A stretch of 8,139 nucleotides of DNA. Origin: Pseudomonadota bacterium. GTDB taxonomy: Bacteria; Pseudomonadota; Alphaproteobacteria; Rhizobiales; Xanthobacteraceae. The stretch spans positions 1-8,139 of the forward strand of contig JAJYAH010000294.1 in the NCBI GenBank assembly GCA_021779635.1. Reading direction: 5' to 3'. The notes under the pieces were generated by a model. That model saw only the letters and a program-made list of their open reading frames with translations, did not search any database and had not been told where the DNA came from. Each line of letters starts with the position of its first letter. Position 1 is the stretch's first letter. A program made the translations under genes and the position numbers. Below, piece after piece: positions 5,695 through 8,139 of this stretch.

Positions 5695-8139
5695 ATATTT
5701 CCGCGCCGTTTATTCAACGGCCGATTGCCACCGCGCTGCTAATGGTGGGGCTATTGGTGAGTGGTCTGATCGCCTATCCGCTCTTGCCGGTGGCGTCGCT
5801 GCCGAACGTCAACTATCCGACGCTTTCGATCACGGCGCAGTTTCCGGGTGCCGACCCGCAGACCATGGCCTCCACGGTGGCATCGCCGCTTGAGCTGCAG
5901 TTCGGCGAGATTCCAGGCCTTGCCCAGATGACGTCGGCGAGCGGACTCGGCTACGCCCAGATCACCCTGCAGTTTGATTTGAATCGGCCGATCGACGGAG
6001 CGGTCAGCGACACGCTGTCGGCGATCAACGCCGCGACGGCCTATCTGCCGAAGAACATGCCTTATCCGCCGCTCATCCGCAAAGTCAATCCGGCTGAAAC
6101 GCCGATCCTGGTGCTCGGGATCACTTCGGACAGCCTGCCGTTAACCGTTGTCGACGCTTACGCGCAAAATATCCTGCTGCAAAAGATCTCTCAGATATCC
6201 GGAGTAGGCCTCGTGGGCATCGGAGGTCAGCAGCAGCCGACTGTCCGCGTGCAGGTCGATCCGCAGGCGCTGGCAGCCCGCGGCATCAATCTCGAGGACG
6301 TTCGCACAGTACTCGGCCAGGCGAACGTCGACCTTCCGAAAGGTACGCTCAACAGCCCTCGCCAGACCTTCACGCTTAATACCAACGATCAGCTGTTCAA
6401 GCCCGACAAATACGCCGACCTGATCATTGCCTACCGCAACGGGTCGCCGGTCCGCATCCGTGATATCGGCCGGGCCGTGAGCGCGGGAGAGAACGAGCTG
6501 ATTTCCGCCTGGTTCAACCAGAACCGCGCCATTATTCTAGCGGTGCAGCGCCAGCCCGGCGCCAACGTCATCGAGACGGTCGGTCGGATCAAGGCGATGA
6601 TGCCAGTGCTTCAGGCCTCGATCCCGGCCGCCGTCAAGATAAACGTCATTTCCGATCGCACCCAGACCATCCGCGCTTCGGTCGACGACGTGCAGTTCAC
6701 GCTGCTGCTGACGGTTGCGCTGGTCGTCATGGTGATCTTCATATTCCTTCGTAGTTTCTGGGCGACCGTTATTCCGGCCGTCACCGTCCCGCTGGCGCTG
6801 GTCGGTACTTTCGCGATGCTTTACGAAATGGGCTACGGTCTCGACAACCTCTCGCTGATGGCCCTGTCAATTGCGGTCGGTTTCGTGGTCGACGACGCCG
6901 TTGTCGAGATCGAGAACATCGTGCGGCATGTCGAGGAGGGCCTCTCGCCGTACGACGCGGCGATGAAGGGGTCCGGCGAGATCGGCTTCACCGTCATGGC
7001 GATCACGTTCTCGCTCATCGCCGTGTTCATTCCGCTGTTCCTGATGTCCGGCTATGTCGGATTGCTGTTCCGCGAGTTCGCGGTGACGGTGAGCGTGGCG
7101 CTCGTCCTCTCGCTGGTGATCTCACGGACACTCACGCCGATGATGTGCGCGTACCTGCTCAAGCCGGAAAGCAGGGTGCACGGCTGGCTCTACCGGATGT
7201 CGGAGCGTGGCTTCGACGGCCTGCTCTATGTCTATGAATCAGGTCTGAAGATCGTGCTGCGGCACCAGTTCATCACGCTGATGGTGATGTTCGGCACTAT
7301 CGCGCTGACCGGGTATCTCTATGTAATCATTCCCAAGGGCTTCTTTCCCCAACAGGACACCGGATTGATTATCGGCCAGTCCGAGGCGGCACAGGATATT
7401 TCCTTCCAGGCCATGCTGGAGCGCCAGCAGGCCCTCCAGGATGCCATCATGCGGGATCCGGCCGTCGATACCGTCGGATCAGCGGTAGGTGCAGGCGGCG
7501 GCGTCTATACACTCAACGACGGCCGAGCCTTCATTCAGCTCAAGCCCGCAAATCAGCGGGACAAGATCGACAAGGTAATCGCTCGTCTGCGGACCAACCT
7601 CGCCAAGATTCAGGGCATCACGCTCTATATGCAGCCCGCGCAGGATATCACCATCGGCGCGCGACTGAACAAGACCCAATTTCAGTACACCTTGAACGAC
7701 GCCGATGCCGGCGAACTCGCACACTGGGCTGCCCTGTTTCTCGACAAGATCAAGACGGTGCCCGGCGTCGCCGACGTCACCACCGATCAGCTCAATGCCG
7801 GCCCGATGCTCGACATCACCATCAAGCGCGATGTGGCCTCAAGCTATGGAATCCTGCCCTACACGATCGACAACACGCTCGACGATGCCTTCGGCCAACG
7901 CATCGTCTCGACCATGTATACCACTCTTCAGCAATACCATGTGATTCTGGAGGTCAATCCCAAATTCCAATATGGACCCGAGGCGCTGAACGGCATCTAT
8001 GTCAAATCATCGAGCGGGCAGCAGGTGCCGTTATCCACGTTGGTCGATACGGTGGTGAAGACCGCGCCGCTCGTGATCAATCATCAGGGTCAATTCCCCT
8101 CGGTGACAATGTCGTTTAATCTTGTGCCAGGCGCTGCGA
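5691..8139 (+). CDS. mdtB: RND multidrug efflux permease, MdtB/MdtC type, 3' end cut by window edge
   Basis: Inner-membrane proton-driven permease that exports drugs or other compounds with the adaptor encoded just upstream. The frame is open for 816 codons to the right edge; family members have about 1030-1050 residues, so roughly a fifth is missing. TM1 lies at about 12-33. The first periplasmic porter region follows, with SLPNVNYPTLSI and the MdtB-like PLELQFGEIPGLAQM. TM2 is near 334-353. TM4 carries the proton-relay pair D401-D402 in VGFVVDDAVVEIENI, equivalent to AcrB D407/D408. TM5 and TM6 fall at about 431-486. TM7 is near 527-548, followed by the family block KGFFPQQDTG. The visible part ends in the second periplasmic loop, so the partner Lys of TM10 is not seen. 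The start has no clear Shine-Dalgarno and probably depends on coupling through the ATGA overlap. MdtB and MdtC are hard to separate, and a second permease gene could follow. Confidence 0.93.
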   Translation, partial: MNISAPFIQRPIATALLMVGLLVSGLIAYPLLPVASLPNVNYPTLSITAQFPGADPQTMASTVASPLELQFGEIPGLAQMTSASGLGYAQITLQFDLNRPIDGAVSDTLSAINAATAYLPKNMPYPPLIRKVNPAETPILVLGITSDSLPLTVVDAYAQNILLQKISQISGVGLVGIGGQQQPTVRVQVDPQALAARGINLEDVRTVLGQANVDLPKGTLNSPRQTFTLNTNDQLFKPDKYADLIIAYRNGSPVRIRDIGRAVSAGENELISAWFNQNRAIILAVQRQPGANVIETVGRIKAMMPVLQASIPAAVKINVISDRTQTIRASVDDVQFTLLLTVALVVMVIFIFLRSFWATVIPAVTVPLALVGTFAMLYEMGYGLDNLSLMALSIAVGFVVDDAVVEIENIVRHVEEGLSPYDAAMKGSGEIGFTVMAITFSLIAVFIPLFLMSGYVGLLFREFAVTVSVALVLSLVISRTLTPMMCAYLLKPESRVHGWLYRMSERGFDGLLYVYESGLKIVLRHQFITLMVMFGTIALTGYLYVIIPKGFFPQQDTGLIIGQSEAAQDISFQAMLERQQALQDAIMRDPAVDTVGSAVGAGGGVYTLNDGRAFIQLKPANQRDKIDKVIARLRTNLAKIQGITLYMQPAQDITIGARLNKTQFQYTLNDADAGELAHWAALFLDKIKTVPGVADVTTDQLNAGPMLDITIKRDVASSYGILPYTIDNTLDDAFGQRIVSTMYTTLQQYHVILEVNPKFQYGPEALNGIYVKSSSGQQVPLSTLVDTVVKTAPLVINHQGQFPSVTMSFNLVPGAA

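Noticed and set aside
4543..5717. Minus-strand open frames opposite the adaptor gene
   Set aside because: These are shadows of a clear MdtA-type gene. Their translations show no domain.

Overview
The window looks like a GC-rich chromosomal segment of an alphaproteobacterium, possibly Bradyrhizobium or a relative. That assignment rests on base composition, gene style and protein flavour only, because there is no rRNA or other marker. It contains no mobile element, tRNA, CRISPR array or clear terminator.

Left part (1-2299, minus strand): an almost complete gene for a molybdopterin oxidoreductase of the FdhF/YdeP type. Its last few codons lie beyond the left edge. A strong ribosome binding site places its start at 2299.

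Middle (2300-2727): a 428-base divergent intergenic region. It holds two interlocked inverted repeats in an AT-rich patch (2551-2584) and a cluster of GCGTG/CACGC words just before the rightward genes. No gene is visible in it.

Right part (2728 to the end, plus strand): a tightly packed four-gene unit. The first two genes (2728-3735 and 3732-4484) are diverged tandem paralogs for exported, nearly charge-free Ser/Thr/Gly/Pro/Ala-rich proteins of unknown function. They share a cysteine pair and a G-I-P-[LF]-G-S-x-E-I motif. They are followed by a periplasmic adaptor of the MdtA type (4516-5694) and an RND permease of the MdtB/MdtC type (5691 to the right edge, about four fifths present). The two ATGA overlaps and the 31-base gap indicate one transcript.

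The adaptor and permease should form the inner-membrane and periplasmic part of a proton-driven tripartite efflux pump. No outer-membrane channel gene is in the window. The most notable content is the pair of unknown low-complexity secreted proteins at the head of the efflux operon. They could be pump accessories, envelope or surface proteins, or merely co-regulated passengers; the sequence does not say which.
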